A stretch of 64,000 nt of DNA from positions 744,001-808,000 of the forward strand of contig NZ_OESS01000002.1 in assembly GCF_900240285.1 (NCBI RefSeq). Direction: 5' to 3'. This stretch comes from Halobacillus sp. Marseille-P3879. Its GTDB lineage: Bacteria; Bacillota; Bacilli; Bacillales; Halobacillaceae. Positions 1 to 8,053 of this stretch are shown here, one piece after another; position 1 is the first letter of the stretch, and each line of letters opens with the position of its first letter. The notes under the pieces were generated by a model. That model did no database searches, was not told the DNA's origin, and worked only from the letters and a program-made list of their open reading frames with translations. A program made the position numbers and the translations under genes.

Positions 1-1735
1 TGACAGGCGTTTTTTCTTGTATATGAGAAGGAGCTGTTACATCAGCCTTTATCTCTTCAGGTTCCACATCAATAATTTGACCTTTTCGTTTATTTACAGC
101 TTCGCGCAGTTTCTCGATGCTGCCTGGATCATATTCATTAGATTGAGGAATACGCAGGAGCGAAAACTTATAATTGGAAACTAATTCTTCAATCTCTAAT
201 TGCTTGTTTTTCACCTTTTCCTTCTGTTCCAAGGCATTTAGCAGTTCATAATGACGATCAGCCTCCTGCTCCATTTCCGAAGACATCTCGTCTTTAAGTA
301 TCTCCCACCATTCTTGCATCTCTAAGCGGAAATGCTTTTGAATATCTTTGGCCAGCTGATCAGTATATCGTAGAATATAATCTCCAGTTACTGAAGCTCC
401 CTGTTCGATTAACATAGATATCCGCTCACTTGCGGGATAATTAAATGTTAGTTTTTGTACTTTGGCCAGCAGTTCCTCTTCGGTAATGTTGTAATTATGC
501 ATAAACTCACTAAGACGCTCCTTTAGAGGCCACAGTAAGTTTTTTTCAGCGGTTTCCGTTAATACCTGGTAAAACTCTTGTTTTCTTATTTTTCTTTCCT
601 CTTCTGTTTTCTTTTTCGAAAAAAGAAGACCTACCTTAAATCCTGTCTGCTCCGATTCTAAATAAGCCTCTGCTTTCTCTCTAACGTGACTAGGCATTAA
701 ATAAGCATTGCCGATAAATTTCTTTATGCGTTTATCAAATTGGTCCTTTGCCTCATGCAGCTGGTTCTTCTGTCGGTCGTGGATTAAGGATACCGAGTCT
801 GTTCCCTGTGGACTTTCCTCTTGAATAATACGTTCCAGGTTATTGAGTTCTTCTTCTAATTGATTAAGATCGGTTTCAAATTGTTCACGGTATTCTGTTA
901 CACACTCTTCAATAATCGCATACAAAGGTTCGGAGAATGGTTCATCTGATTTTTCAAAACCTTCATGAAAGCTCTTCGTCAGTTGATTTACCTGGCTGTA
1001 TGGATGATCAGGCTCTTTTAAAGATGTAAAATAGGTTTCTTCAGGAAAAATCCCCCACAGTGCTAAGGAATCGCTTACACTGCTGGCGAAATCAGCAAAA
1101 GATAGTTCTTCCTCTCGATGTTTGTCTACTTGATTTATAATAAGTGAAAAAGGAATTTTTCGACTTTGCATTTCGAGCAGAAAGTTCAGGTTCACTTCGG
1201 ACTGTACATGATTATAATCCATCACATAATACATGTGATCCATCAAGTGAAGAGAAGCTTCGGTGACAACTCGATCAGCATCGTTCGTCGAATCGACGCC
1301 GGGTGTATCAATGATTTTCACATTTTCAGGAATCGATGTAAGCGGACGACTTATTTCAATGGCTTTGATGGAATCACCATCTTTACACAATTCTTTTATG
1401 GTGTCTAAAGAGACAGATCCATTATATTTTTCTGGAGATTTACTATTAAAAAAAACTGTAGTATAAGATTCCCCTGATGAAAGTGTAACAACGTTCGCAC
1501 TTGTAGGGATAGGACTGGAAGGAAGAATATCCTCTTTTGATAAATAGTTGATCATTGAAGATTTCCCGGCAGAAAAATGACCGGCAAATCCGATAATGAT
1601 CTCGTTATTATCTATTTTTTCAGCTAGATCTAAAGCTTTTTGTGCAGGTAATGGATGGTTTTCCTGCACTGCAAGATAGGTATTTGCGATTTGCATAATC
1701 GCTGCTTGATTATTTTCTCTGGTGACCACAGACAT
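1..1735 (-). CDS. dynA: Dynamin-like GTPase, C-terminal part cut by window edge
   Basis: Bacterial dynamin-family GTPase (B. subtilis DynA/YpbR family), known for membrane binding, fusion and protection against membrane damage. About 578 codons are visible and the frame is still open at base 1, so the gene continues off the left end; B. subtilis DynA is a double dynamin of roughly 1190 residues, and this would be its first GTPase half. Seen: P-loop GHFSAGKS at residues 52-59, G3 motif DTPG at 143-146, G4 motif NQVDK at 201-205, then a long charged helical stalk region. The ATG at 1735 is preceded by AAAGGAGAA. The promoter-like elements upstream suggest its own transcript. Orthology rests on motifs and on the yp- gene neighbourhood. 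Confidence 0.9.
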   Translation of the reverse strand, partial: MSVVTRENNQAAIMQIANTYLAVQENHPLPAQKALDLAEKIDNNEIIIGFAGHFSAGKSSMINYLSKEDILPSSPIPTSANVVTLSSGESYTTVFFNSKSPEKYNGSVSLDTIKELCKDGDSIKAIEISRPLTSIPENVKIIDTPGVDSTNDADRVVTEASLHLMDHMYYVMDYNHVQSEVNLNFLLEMQSRKIPFSLIINQVDKHREEELSFADFASSVSDSLALWGIFPEETYFTSLKEPDHPYSQVNQLTKSFHEGFEKSDEPFSEPLYAIIEECVTEYREQFETDLNQLEEELNNLERIIQEESPQGTDSVSLIHDRQKNQLHEAKDQFDKRIKKFIGNAYLMPSHVREKAEAYLESEQTGFKVGLLFSKKKTEEERKIRKQEFYQVLTETAEKNLLWPLKERLSEFMHNYNITEEELLAKVQKLTFNYPASERISMLIEQGASVTGDYILRYTDQLAKDIQKHFRLEMQEWWEILKDEMSSEMEQEADRHYELLNALEQKEKVKNKQLEIEELVSNYKFSLLRIPQSNEYDPGSIEKLREAVNKRKGQIIDVEPEEIKADVTAPSHIQEKTPV

Positions 1736-1773
1736 CTGCTATTCTCCTTTTTTCGCGTTCGTTGATGTAACAT

Positions 1774-1802
1774 ATTATAGCAGAAACTCTCCTGCCCGTT
1801 AA
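1774..1802 (-). promoter_or_regulatory. Candidate sigma-A promoter of dynA
   Basis: On the minus strand a TATAAT -10 (1774-1779) lies 17 bases from a TTAACG -35 (1797-1802), about 40 bases upstream of the dynA start. The -10 is perfect and the -35 is weak; inferred from sequence only. Confidence 0.5.
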
Positions 1803-1905
1803 TGAAAGAGGCAGTTTAGAATTTTGAAGCTTCCCTACCATGCATTACCCTTTAAATGGTCAGTAAACTGCTTAAACACAATCGCTCAAGCGTAACTTCA
1901 GAATT

Positions 1906-2886
1906 TTACTTCACTCTATATTTTACATTTTGATAAGCTATTATTCCATGACTCCTTTTTGCCGCTTTTATTGCTTTTAAGACCGCCTGTTCCACTACAT
2001 AAGGGTATAGAAAGCTTAAACTGTTTACATCAACTTCTACTTCCCCTGTGCTCAAAGAGAATAGTGTGTCTCCGTCTACAAAAGTATGAGAAGGAATCAT
2101 CGTCCGTGCAAATCCATTGTGTGCCACATCACTTAGTTTGTTTGACTGCGCTTTAGTTAATGCTGCATTCGTAACGACCGTCCCAAGTGAGGTATTTTCA
2201 CTAAAGCGGTTAGAAGGAGAAGCTGCCATTTGTTCAATTAAGACAGCTTCAGTCTTTCTATAGGTGTGTTCCTTTCGATCATATACACCCGCTAATCTTC
2301 TTTGAGAATAAGGGTCAATCACATCGCCAAAACAGTTCACGGCCACTACAGCCCCCACTTGCAGATCGTCCACTTGAACAGCAAAAGAGCCAACACCGCC
2401 TTTCATTGCGAATTGATCACCTGAAATTTTACCAACCACAGCTCCTGTTCCCACTCCGTAATTCCCGTTTGAGAAAGGTTTGTTTAAAAAGGCATTCTCA
2501 CAGGCCTGTCTCCCCATATGAGAATCCGGCCTGACAGTAGATGAGCCGATCGTAAGGTCATATAAAATAGCTCCAGGTACAATCGGCACTTTTGCTGCCT
2601 GCGTCGTAAACCCTATGCCTCTGGCTTCCAGAGCCTCCATAATCCCGCCGCCAGCCTGAAGTCCATAGGCGCTGCCTCCAGCCATAAATACGGCATGAAC
2701 GCTTTGAACCAGGTTTTCTGACTTTAAGAGATCCGTCTCTCTTGTGCCAGGCGCACCGCCTCTGACACTTACTCCCGCTACAGCACCTTCTTCAGCTAAG
2801 ATCACTGTACATCCAGTTGCAGCTTCTTCATTTTGGGCATGACCAAATAGAAAGCCTGGTATCTCTGTAATGTTAATAGATCTCAT
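1906..2886 (-). CDS. P1 family peptidase (S58, DmpA/NylC-like)
   Basis: Member of the P1/S58 N-terminal nucleophile hydrolases, which includes DmpA aminopeptidase and nylon-oligomer hydrolase NylC. These are made as one chain and self-cleave to expose a Ser or Thr nucleophile. Seen: 326 residues, the usual family length; Gly-rich core with MAGGSAYGLQAGGG near residues 68-81; an Asn231-Thr232 pair followed by SLGTVVTNA, which matches the NylC-type Asn-Thr cleavage context. No signal peptide, so cytoplasmic. The natural substrate cannot be told; small peptides or amides are likely from family knowledge. It stands alone, divergent from the acylphosphatase gene and separated by 170 bases from dynA. 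Confidence 0.88.
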   Translation of the reverse strand: MRSINITEIPGFLFGHAQNEEAATGCTVILAEEGAVAGVSVRGGAPGTRETDLLKSENLVQSVHAVFMAGGSAYGLQAGGGIMEALEARGIGFTTQAAKVPIVPGAILYDLTIGSSTVRPDSHMGRQACENAFLNKPFSNGNYGVGTGAVVGKISGDQFAMKGGVGSFAVQVDDLQVGAVVAVNCFGDVIDPYSQRRLAGVYDRKEHTYRKTEAVLIEQMAASPSNRFSENTSLGTVVTNAALTKAQSNKLSDVAHNGFARTMIPSHTFVDGDTLFSLSTGEVEVDVNSLSFLYPYVVEQAVLKAIKAAKRSHGIIAYQNVKYRVK

Positions 2887-2950
2887 TCAACCATCATCCT
2901 CATGTTTTTAATCCCATTAAAACGGTAAAATAAACGTAGGAGGTGTTCAT

Positions 2951-3226
2951 ATGCCACGAAAACATTTAGTATTTCACGGACAAGTTCAAGGAGTTGGATT
3001 CAGGGCTACCGCCCAATCATTGGCAAAACAATACAGCCTGACAGGATGGGTGAAAAATAAAAGTGACGGCACGGTAGAATTAGAAGCAGAAGGTCGTGAT
3101 GAGGATCTTCACTCTTTCTATGAAGAAATCAATAATGGTCCGAGTCCGTTTATTAAAATTAATGCTGTCGATGAACAACACTTTGATGAAGAGAAAGGGC
3201 ATAAGAAATTCAAGGTTCTATATTAA
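2951..3226 (+). CDS. acyP: Acylphosphatase
   Basis: Hydrolyses carboxyl-phosphate bonds of acyl phosphates in the cytoplasm. At 91 residues it has exactly the size of the family. The phosphate-binding loop GQVQGVGFR (residues 10-18) ends in the catalytic Arg18, and the conserved Asn36 is in GWVKNKSDG. The ATG follows a strong AGGAGGTG ribosome-binding site. It is a single gene ending in a strong terminator shared with the converging dehydrogenase gene. Confidence 0.96.
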   Translation: MPRKHLVFHGQVQGVGFRATAQSLAKQYSLTGWVKNKSDGTVELEAEGRDEDLHSFYEEINNGPSPFIKINAVDEQHFDEEKGHKKFKVLY

Positions 3227-3228
3227 GG

Positions 3229-3266
3229 AAACCACACCGCATCATCAGTGAGGCGGTGTGGTTTTA
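3229..3266. terminator. Intrinsic terminator between acyP and the SDR gene
   Basis: Perfect 11-bp stem AACCACACCGC / GCGGTGTGGTT (3230-3240 with 3253-3263), 12-base loop. A T-rich tail on the plus strand makes it efficient for acyP; on the minus strand the tail is poor, so it may work less well for the converging gene. Confidence 0.85.
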
Positions 3267-4010
3267 TTGTTGATGCATCGGGCGGACGATGAGTTCATTT
3301 ACATTCACCCATTCTGGCTGGGTTACCGCATAAGCAACGGCTCTTGCAATATCTGCAGAGTTAAGCGGAGTCATCTCCCGGTTATTAAACATGTCGATCA
3401 CATCTCCATCTGTTATATGCTCTGTGAGCTCTGTATCAACAGCACCAGGAGAAACATTGGTTACGCGAACACCTGACTTGGATAATTCTTTCTCCATACC
3501 CATAGACAGAGCTTTAACCGCATACTTGGTCGCACTATAAACGGTACTTGACGGAAACACTTCGTGACCGGCAACAGAAGAAACATTAACGATATGACCG
3601 GTTTTCTGTTCCAACATCTCGGGAAGTACCGCATGAACACCATACAAAACCCCTTTAATATTTACATCAACCATCTGCTCCCATTCATCGACGTGGCCAT
3701 TCTTAAGGAAAGAAAGAAGCATTACTCCTGCGTTGTTTACATAAATATCAACCGTATTGAACTTATCTTTGGTCTGCTTTACGAGTTCTTCTACATCCGT
3801 CCGGTTCGTCACATCTGTTTCAACTACAGCGGTGCGCACCCCGTATTCATCTTCAATCTTCTCAGCAAGTTTCTGAAGTTTGTGCGCCCTTCTGGCGGCT
3901 AATACAACGTCAGCCCCCTCGTCGGCTAAATACTCTGCAATTGCTTTTCCTATTCCACTGCTTGCCCCTGTAATAATCGCTACTTTATTTGCAAGTTTCC
4001 CCAATGGCAT
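3264..4010 (-). CDS. Short-chain dehydrogenase/reductase (classical SDR)
   Basis: NAD(P)-dependent oxidoreductase of the classical SDR family. From the chosen start the cofactor motif TGASSGIG is at residues 14-21, NNAG follows in the middle of the fold, and the catalytic Ser (VNVSS) and YSATK (Tyr-x3-Lys) are present. About 248 residues, normal for the family. I chose the ATG at 4010, next to an AGGGAGG stretch, over a TTG seven codons upstream that has no ribosome-binding site and an atypical N-terminus. The sequence resembles the YdfG/serine dehydrogenase-like group, but substrate cannot be assigned. Single gene between two terminators. Confidence 0.88.
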   Translation of the reverse strand: MPLGKLANKVAIITGASSGIGKAIAEYLADEGADVVLAARRAHKLQKLAEKIEDEYGVRTAVVETDVTNRTDVEELVKQTKDKFNTVDIYVNNAGVMLLSFLKNGHVDEWEQMVDVNIKGVLYGVHAVLPEMLEQKTGHIVNVSSVAGHEVFPSSTVYSATKYAVKALSMGMEKELSKSGVRVTNVSPGAVDTELTEHITDGDVIDMFNNREMTPLNSADIARAVAYAVTQPEWVNVNELIVRPMHQQ

Positions 4011-4130
4011 ACCCTCCCTGACTTTATACAATTTTATACCCGTTTCTACACTTCATTATTCACTTAGAAGAGAACTATTACCAGACGTGCCCTGAAATAA
4101 GTTACCTCTGACTCTCTTTAAAAGACATCA

Positions 4131-4164
4131 AAAAAGACCGCCTCTAAATTACGAAGCGGTCTTT
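4131..4164 (-). terminator. Intrinsic terminator of the ferredoxin gene
   Basis: Stem AAAGACCGC / GCGGTCTTT (4133-4141 and 4156-4164) directly after the ferredoxin stop codon; on the minus strand it ends in a run of six T. Confidence 0.85.
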
Positions 4165-4178
4165 ACCCTATGTGTTCC

Positions 4179-4418
4179 TTACTGCTCTTCAAAAAACTTA
4201 CGATTTAGCTCGATGTATTTGTTCTCTTCCTCGGGTACTTCATCCTCAATATAGATCGCCTCTACGGGACATACAGCTTCACAGGCACCACAATCGATGC
4301 AGATAGCCGGATCGATGTAGAACATATCTTTACCCTCTTCTATACAATCCACTGGACAAACGTCAACACATTCTCCAGCTTTCTCGTCTTTACAAGGGGA
4401 AGTAATTACAAAAGCCAC
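4179..4418 (-). CDS. fer: Ferredoxin, 7Fe type (3Fe-4S plus 4Fe-4S)
   Basis: Small cytoplasmic electron carrier. The GTG at 4418 is the likely start: it has GGAGGA seven bases upstream and gives the family N-terminus VAFVITSPC; the longer reading adds an unrelated 17 residues. Cysteines at 9, 17, 21, 25, 40, 43, 46 and 50 give C-x7-C-x3-CP followed by C-x2-C-x2-C-x3-CP, the ligand pattern of seven-iron Bacillus-type ferredoxins: 9, 17 and 50 for the 3Fe-4S cluster, 21, 40, 43 and 46 for the 4Fe-4S cluster. The C-terminus is acidic. Monocistronic. Confidence 0.95.
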   Translation of the reverse strand: MAFVITSPCKDEKAGECVDVCPVDCIEEGKDMFYIDPAICIDCGACEAVCPVEAIYIEDEVPEEENKYIELNRKFFEEQ

Positions 4419-4549
4419 GTGAATCTCCTCCTTCTCTAAAAAATAAAGATGCATATTAATGATATACACCTTTTATGGGCGCATAAACTAACCCTCTTTT
4501 ATTATGATAACGACTAAATCGAAAAATCGCAATTCCTGCGGAAAAATAT

Positions 4550-5095
4550 CTATTCCTGCCATATCCGTTCCACAGTATAATCCCCGCCCTGTTTCTGAAC
4601 CAGGAAAATATCCGGGCGGGAAAGCCGTTTCCACTCATCAAATCCAAATTCTCTTTTATACTTTTGAAGGAGCAGGGCCAATAAATTCCCATGAGTCACA
4701 AGGATCACATTGCCAGGTTCATCTTCTAATTCCCCTACAAGAGAAAGGACTCGTTCTTTAGCTTCAGTGGAAGATTCTCCTCCCGCCATTTTTAAATCAG
4801 GATCTTTAAAGGTATCGTATAAAACTTCTTCCCAATCATCCAGTGGAGTATGACTTAATATCCTCTCTTCCAGTCTTTCATCCAATTCAACTTCAATCCT
4901 TTTTTTCTGAGCAAAAGGCTTAATGGTTTCTACCGATCTCAAAAAAGGACTTGAGATAATCCGATGAATATCGTAACCCGATTGTTCCAGAAAAGAAGAA
5001 AGCATTTGAGCTTGACGAACTCCAAGCTTGGTTAACGGTGAGTCTTCATGCTGGCCTTCAGTTTCACTGTGACGAACGAGTATCAATTTATCCAT
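4550..5095 (-). CDS. Histidine phosphatase (phosphoglycerate mutase superfamily)
   Basis: Phosphatase of the histidine phosphatase branch-1 superfamily. Seen: the RHxE-type motif LVRHSETEG with Arg8-His9, the phospho-acceptor His, and the second His in VTHGNLLALLL near the C-terminus. 181 residues, shorter than true phosphoglycerate mutases and typical of broad-specificity YhfR/PhoE-like phosphatases. Start ATG at 5095 has GGGGGAG in front; the longer reading adds 21 residues of no family character. A good promoter lies just upstream, so it is probably transcribed alone. Substrate unknown. Confidence 0.85.
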   Translation of the reverse strand: MDKLILVRHSETEGQHEDSPLTKLGVRQAQMLSSFLEQSGYDIHRIISSPFLRSVETIKPFAQKKRIEVELDERLEERILSHTPLDDWEEVLYDTFKDPDLKMAGGESSTEAKERVLSLVGELEDEPGNVILVTHGNLLALLLQKYKREFGFDEWKRLSRPDIFLVQKQGGDYTVERIWQE

Positions 5096-5129
5096 TTGTG
5101 ACTCCCCCTTCAAACTATCACTTAATCTT

Positions 5130-5158
5130 ATTATCAACGATATGACAGCCATTGACAA
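5130..5158 (-). promoter_or_regulatory. Sigma-A promoter of the histidine phosphatase gene
   Basis: Minus-strand TTGTCA (5153-5158), 17-base spacer, GATAAT (5130-5135), about 35 bases before the start codon. Each hexamer differs from consensus at one position. Confidence 0.65.
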
Positions 5159-5275
5159 GAAGTGAAGAAAAGATTCCCTTAGAGAACAGCTTGATCACTC
5201 TCTTAATAAAGCGAAAAGAGCTTGACAGAAGCAGCCATTATCTATAAAAAAGCATAAAAAGATTTCTTCTCAAAA

Positions 5276-5313
5276 AAATAACTGAAGCGCAGAAACACGC
5301 CTCAGTTATTTTT
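5276..5313 (-). terminator. Terminator overlapping the stop codon of the 67-residue gene
   Basis: Near-perfect stem of AAATAACTGA-GCG with CGC-TCAGTTATTT around 5276-5310. The right arm contains the TAA stop at 5306-5308, a compact gene-end arrangement; T-run on the minus strand. Confidence 0.75.
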
Positions 5314-5509
5314 CTTTAAAATAATTTTTGTAAAAACCACCGATTCTCCCAGAATTATCTTCCACAAAATAAAATTCTTCACTTTCATTTTTTACGTTAT
5401 AGACTTTGCCAGGAGTTAACACATTATTCACTACGAATTTCTCAGCTTCATTGTGAACACACTCTACTTGTTTAATGGTTTTCGACTTTTCCCAGTTTTT
5501 ATGAATCAT
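5306..5509 (-). CDS. Small conserved protein, probably DUF6501 family
   Basis: 67-residue cytoplasmic protein with no membrane segment. It resembles from memory the DUF6501 family of Bacillaceae: N-terminus MIHKNWE, then VNNVLTPGKVYNVKNE and a C-terminal GRIGGFYKNYF. A strong TAAGGAGG site precedes the ATG, and a terminator overlaps the stop, which support a real gene. Function is not known. The GxVYxV core looks like a small beta-barrel, but that is speculation. It lies 53 bases downstream of the MhqD-like hydrolase gene and could be read from that transcript. Confidence 0.7.
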   Translation of the reverse strand: MIHKNWEKSKTIKQVECVHNEAEKFVVNNVLTPGKVYNVKNESEEFYFVEDNSGRIGGFYKNYFKEK

Positions 5510-5562
5510 AATCTTTCTTAAACCTCCTTACCTCCCTATACTACACGGATTAAAACCAAGTC

Positions 5563-6177
5563 TCAATTATTGCGGATATGGTTACGATACCAGGCGGAAG
5601 AAGCCGTTACTTCTTCTTCCGTTAGACGGTGTCCCATGCGCTCCCACTTCGTCTCTACAGAAGAACCTGCTTCTTCGAGAAGCTGTTTTAGATCTTCGGT
5701 TTCCTGAGCCGGACATATAGGATCGTTTTCCCCGGCACCTATAAACACAGGTGTATTAGTAAGATCCGGAAGTTCCACTCCTCTTCTCGGTACCATCGGG
5801 TGATAAAGGATTGCCGCTTTTAAGCTGTTTTCATAATGAAATAAAAGACTGCCGGCGATATTAGCTCCATTAGAATACCCAACAGCAATCACTTTTTCTC
5901 TTGAAAACCCATATGAATGTGATGCTTCTTCTAAGAAATCATTTAATTCACTTGTCCGAAAGAGTAAATCTTCTTCGTCAAAGACGCCTTCTCTCAATCG
6001 TTTAAAAAAGCGAGGCATACCGTTTTCAAGTACATTTCCCCGAACAGACAAAATAGCCGCCTCTGAATCAATCATTTGAGCTATCGGCATTAAGTCTTCC
6101 TCTGTACCCCCTGTTCCATGAAGAAGAAGTAATACATCACTGTCTTCTGTTTTACCTTCTTTAAATATATGCTTCAT
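5563..6177 (-). CDS. Alpha/beta hydrolase, phospholipase/carboxylesterase family (MhqD-like)
   Basis: Serine hydrolase of the small esterase family that includes B. subtilis MhqD (YodD), induced by quinones and azo compounds. Seen: nucleophile elbow GYSNG with Ser102, Asp152 in ENDPICP and His183 in MGHRL, plus the oxyanion HGTGG near residues 20-24; 204 residues, the usual length. Ribosome-binding site GGAGGGA. The upstream promoter contains an inverted repeat close to the MhqR operator consensus as I recall it, which supports a role in quinone or electrophile stress. No mhqN or mhqO homologue is adjacent, unlike B. subtilis. Confidence 0.85.
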   Translation of the reverse strand: MKHIFKEGKTEDSDVLLLLHGTGGTEEDLMPIAQMIDSEAAILSVRGNVLENGMPRFFKRLREGVFDEEDLLFRTSELNDFLEEASHSYGFSREKVIAVGYSNGANIAGSLLFHYENSLKAAILYHPMVPRRGVELPDLTNTPVFIGAGENDPICPAQETEDLKQLLEEAGSSVETKWERMGHRLTEEEVTASSAWYRNHIRNN

Positions 6178-6247
6178 TTATCTTCCCTCCCTCCGAAAGT
6201 ATACATAATATAATTTCGGTTAATTTAATCTCTAGAAGCTTAATTGA

Positions 6248-6276
6248 ATTTTATCTTTAATTCGAGATATTGTCAA
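6248..6276 (-). promoter_or_regulatory. Promoter with embedded MhqR-like operator
   Basis: Minus-strand TTGACA (6271-6276), 17-base spacer, TAAAAT (6248-6253). The spacer and -10 hold TATCTCGAATTAAAGATA (6252-6269), an ATCT...AGAT inverted repeat resembling the published MhqR box (tATCTcgaAtTCgAGATa, from memory). Binding there would block RNA polymerase. Confidence 0.6.
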
Positions 6277-6350
6277 AACACACAACTATAAAAAACAGCC
6301 ACTGGGAAAAAGATTTTTTTAATTAAAATCCCTTGCAGCATAAATTATCT

Positions 6351-6923
6351 CTAGCGCCTGGCTGCTCCATTTTCCAGCAAATGCATAAGCTGATCAGTCA
6401 TAGCCTCTGTACCGATTTGGTGCTTGTGAGGATACAATATCGAGTGAAAGATAATATCGGCGATCAATTCTGAATCGACAGAGCCGCTCCATAAATCAGC
6501 AGATTTAGCTTCATTAATCCACTTTAAGATAATGGAATAGGTTCGCTCGTGTGCTTCGGATAATTGAGATTGATAATAGGAAGCCAGCTCCTTATCACTC
6601 GTCTGGATATCACGGATCATTCGTTCCACCTGGTGGATTTGAGCATGATCAAGCAGAGTGAATAAAAGAGATTTCAGTTTTTTATTCGGTATTAAATCAG
6701 AAGGAATGCTTTCAATCCGTTGATTCATTTCATCCATCACGCTGCGCAGATAAGCTGTTATTAATTGTTCTTTATTACGATAGTATTCATATAACGTACT
6801 TCTTCCTACTCCAAGCTTTTCGGACAGCTTTTTAAAATGAACGCCGTATATTCCATCTGAGCGTATTAATTCCCCGGTCGCTTGAAAAAGTTCAGATTGA
6901 GTTAATGATTTTTTTCTACCCAT
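6351..6923 (-). CDS. TetR/AcrR family transcriptional regulator
   Basis: 190-residue DNA-binding repressor. The N-terminal TetR helix-turn-helix is clear: GIYGVHFKKLSEKLGVGRST then LYEYYRNKEQLI, residues about 24-60. The C-terminal ligand domain is not close to any family I recognise. ATG at 6923 preceded by GAGGAG. A perfect 8-bp inverted repeat sits over its promoter region, so autoregulation is likely. It is downstream of msrAB and upstream of the MhqD-like gene on the same strand; the target genes cannot be named. Confidence 0.85.
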   Translation of the reverse strand: MGRKKSLTQSELFQATGELIRSDGIYGVHFKKLSEKLGVGRSTLYEYYRNKEQLITAYLRSVMDEMNQRIESIPSDLIPNKKLKSLLFTLLDHAQIHQVERMIRDIQTSDKELASYYQSQLSEAHERTYSIILKWINEAKSADLWSGSVDSELIADIIFHSILYPHKHQIGTEAMTDQLMHLLENGAARR

Positions 6924-6955
6924 GCCGTTTTCTCCTCTTACACTTATTCAAACTT

Positions 6956-6983
6956 AGTATATCTTATTTTGTTCTATAAGATA
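6956..6983 (-). promoter_or_regulatory. Inverted-repeat operator at the tetR promoter
   Basis: TATCTTAT (6960-6967) and ATAAGATA (6976-6983) form perfect 8-bp arms with an 8-base spacer. A minus-strand TATACT (6956-6961) is a likely -10. The arrangement is typical of an autoregulated TetR gene; inferred. Confidence 0.5.
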
Positions 6984-7006
6984 AGCAGACTCGTCTGAGC
7001 CTGCTT
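6984..7006 (-). terminator. Possible weak terminator after msrAB
   Basis: Imperfect hairpin built from AAGCAG and CTGCTT arms directly after the msrAB stop; no clear T-run, so it may only attenuate transcription into the tetR gene. Confidence 0.35.
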
Positions 7007-7007
7007 T

Positions 7008-7967
7008 CTAGGAAAATAAATGGGTTAAATATCCGTAACCTCTATTCTCCAGTTCCTCTTTTGGGATAAATTCAAGAGAAGCCGAATTAATACAATATCG
7101 TAACCCGCCTTTATCCGACGGACCGTCTTCGAATACATGTCCGAGATGAGAATCAGCTTTATCACTTCTTACTTCTGTACGGATCATGCCATGGGTAGTA
7201 TCTACATTTTCCTGAACGTTTTGTTTCTCAATCGGTTTCGTAAAGCTTGGCCAGCCGCATCCTGCATCGTATTTATCCCTGGAACTGAACAGCGGCTCTT
7301 TGGAAATAATATCTACATAAATACCTTCGCCTTCATAATCGTAAAACTCGTTTTGAAATGGACGTTCGGTACCATTTTCCTGGGTGACATGATATTGAAT
7401 GTCAGACAATTGCTGTTTCAGCTGCTTTTTATCTTTATTAAGACCCCAGTGTTCTTTAATAAACCCTTCTCTTCCTGACCCTTTTTTGTACCTTTTATAA
7501 TGAAAGGCATTTTTTTTGTGATAATCCTGATGCTTGTCTTCTGCTTTATAAAAGGTTTGTGCGGGAAGAATTTCCGTAGCAATCGGTAACTTAAACCTGC
7601 CTGATTCTTCTAGACTCTTCCTGCTTTCTTCCGCTATTTCTTTTTGCTGCTCATCATGGTAATAAATAGCTGTCTTATATGATTCTCCACGGTCGGCAAA
7701 CTGCCCGCCTGCATCGGTAGGATCAATCTGCTGCCAGAAAATATCTACTAATCGTTCATATGGAAATATCTCTGGGTTATATTTAATTTGCACGGCCTCT
7801 CTGTGCCCTGTGGTTTCCGTAATAACAGTCATATACGTAGGGTTGTCCGTGTGACCTCCGGTATAGCCCGATTCAACCGATAGGATGCCGGGGCGTTCTT
7901 CAAATGGTTCAATCATACACCAAAAGCATCCTCCAGCAAAAGTAGCTATTTTATACTGTTCATTCAT
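7008..7967 (-). CDS. msrAB: Fused peptide-methionine sulfoxide reductase MsrA-MsrB
   Basis: Repairs oxidised methionine: the MsrA part reduces the S-sulfoxide and the MsrB part the R-sulfoxide. Start ATG at 7967 has GGAGG seven bases upstream and gives [17 protein letters not shown]. MsrA domain about residues 1-160 with nucleophile Cys14 in GCFWC; MsrB domain about 175-319 with [10 protein letters not shown] and catalytic Cys292 in RYCINS. The CxxC zinc ligands of many MsrB proteins are missing, so this is a zinc-free MsrB. A single 319-residue chain, as in many Firmicutes fusions. Probably monocistronic. Confidence 0.95.
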   Translation of the reverse strand: MNEQYKIATFAGGCFWCMIEPFEERPGILSVESGYTGGHTDNPTYMTVITETTGHREAVQIKYNPEIFPYERLVDIFWQQIDPTDAGGQFADRGESYKTAIYYHDEQQKEIAEESRKSLEESGRFKLPIATEILPAQTFYKAEDKHQDYHKKNAFHYKRYKKGSGREGFIKEHWGLNKDKKQLKQQLSDIQYHVTQENGTERPFQNEFYDYEGEGIYVDIISKEPLFSSRDKYDAGCGWPSFTKPIEKQNVQENVDTTHGMIRTEVRSDKADSHLGHVFEDGPSDKGGLRYCINSASLEFIPKEELENRGYGYLTHLFS

Positions 7968-8053
7968 ATGAGAACCTCCGTTATCATAATGGGTACGCTG
8001 CATGGTTCTTATTCTTGCTAAAATTAAATAAAAAATCAAGTAACCTGCACAGC

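Noticed and set aside
1811-1871. GCAGTTTA / TAAACTGC inverted repeat
   Set aside because: Arms are 8 bp with a 45-base loop and no T-run; too weak to call a terminator.
5223-5250. TTGACA followed by TATAAA on the plus strand
   Set aside because: Spacer is 15 bases and no plus-strand gene follows.
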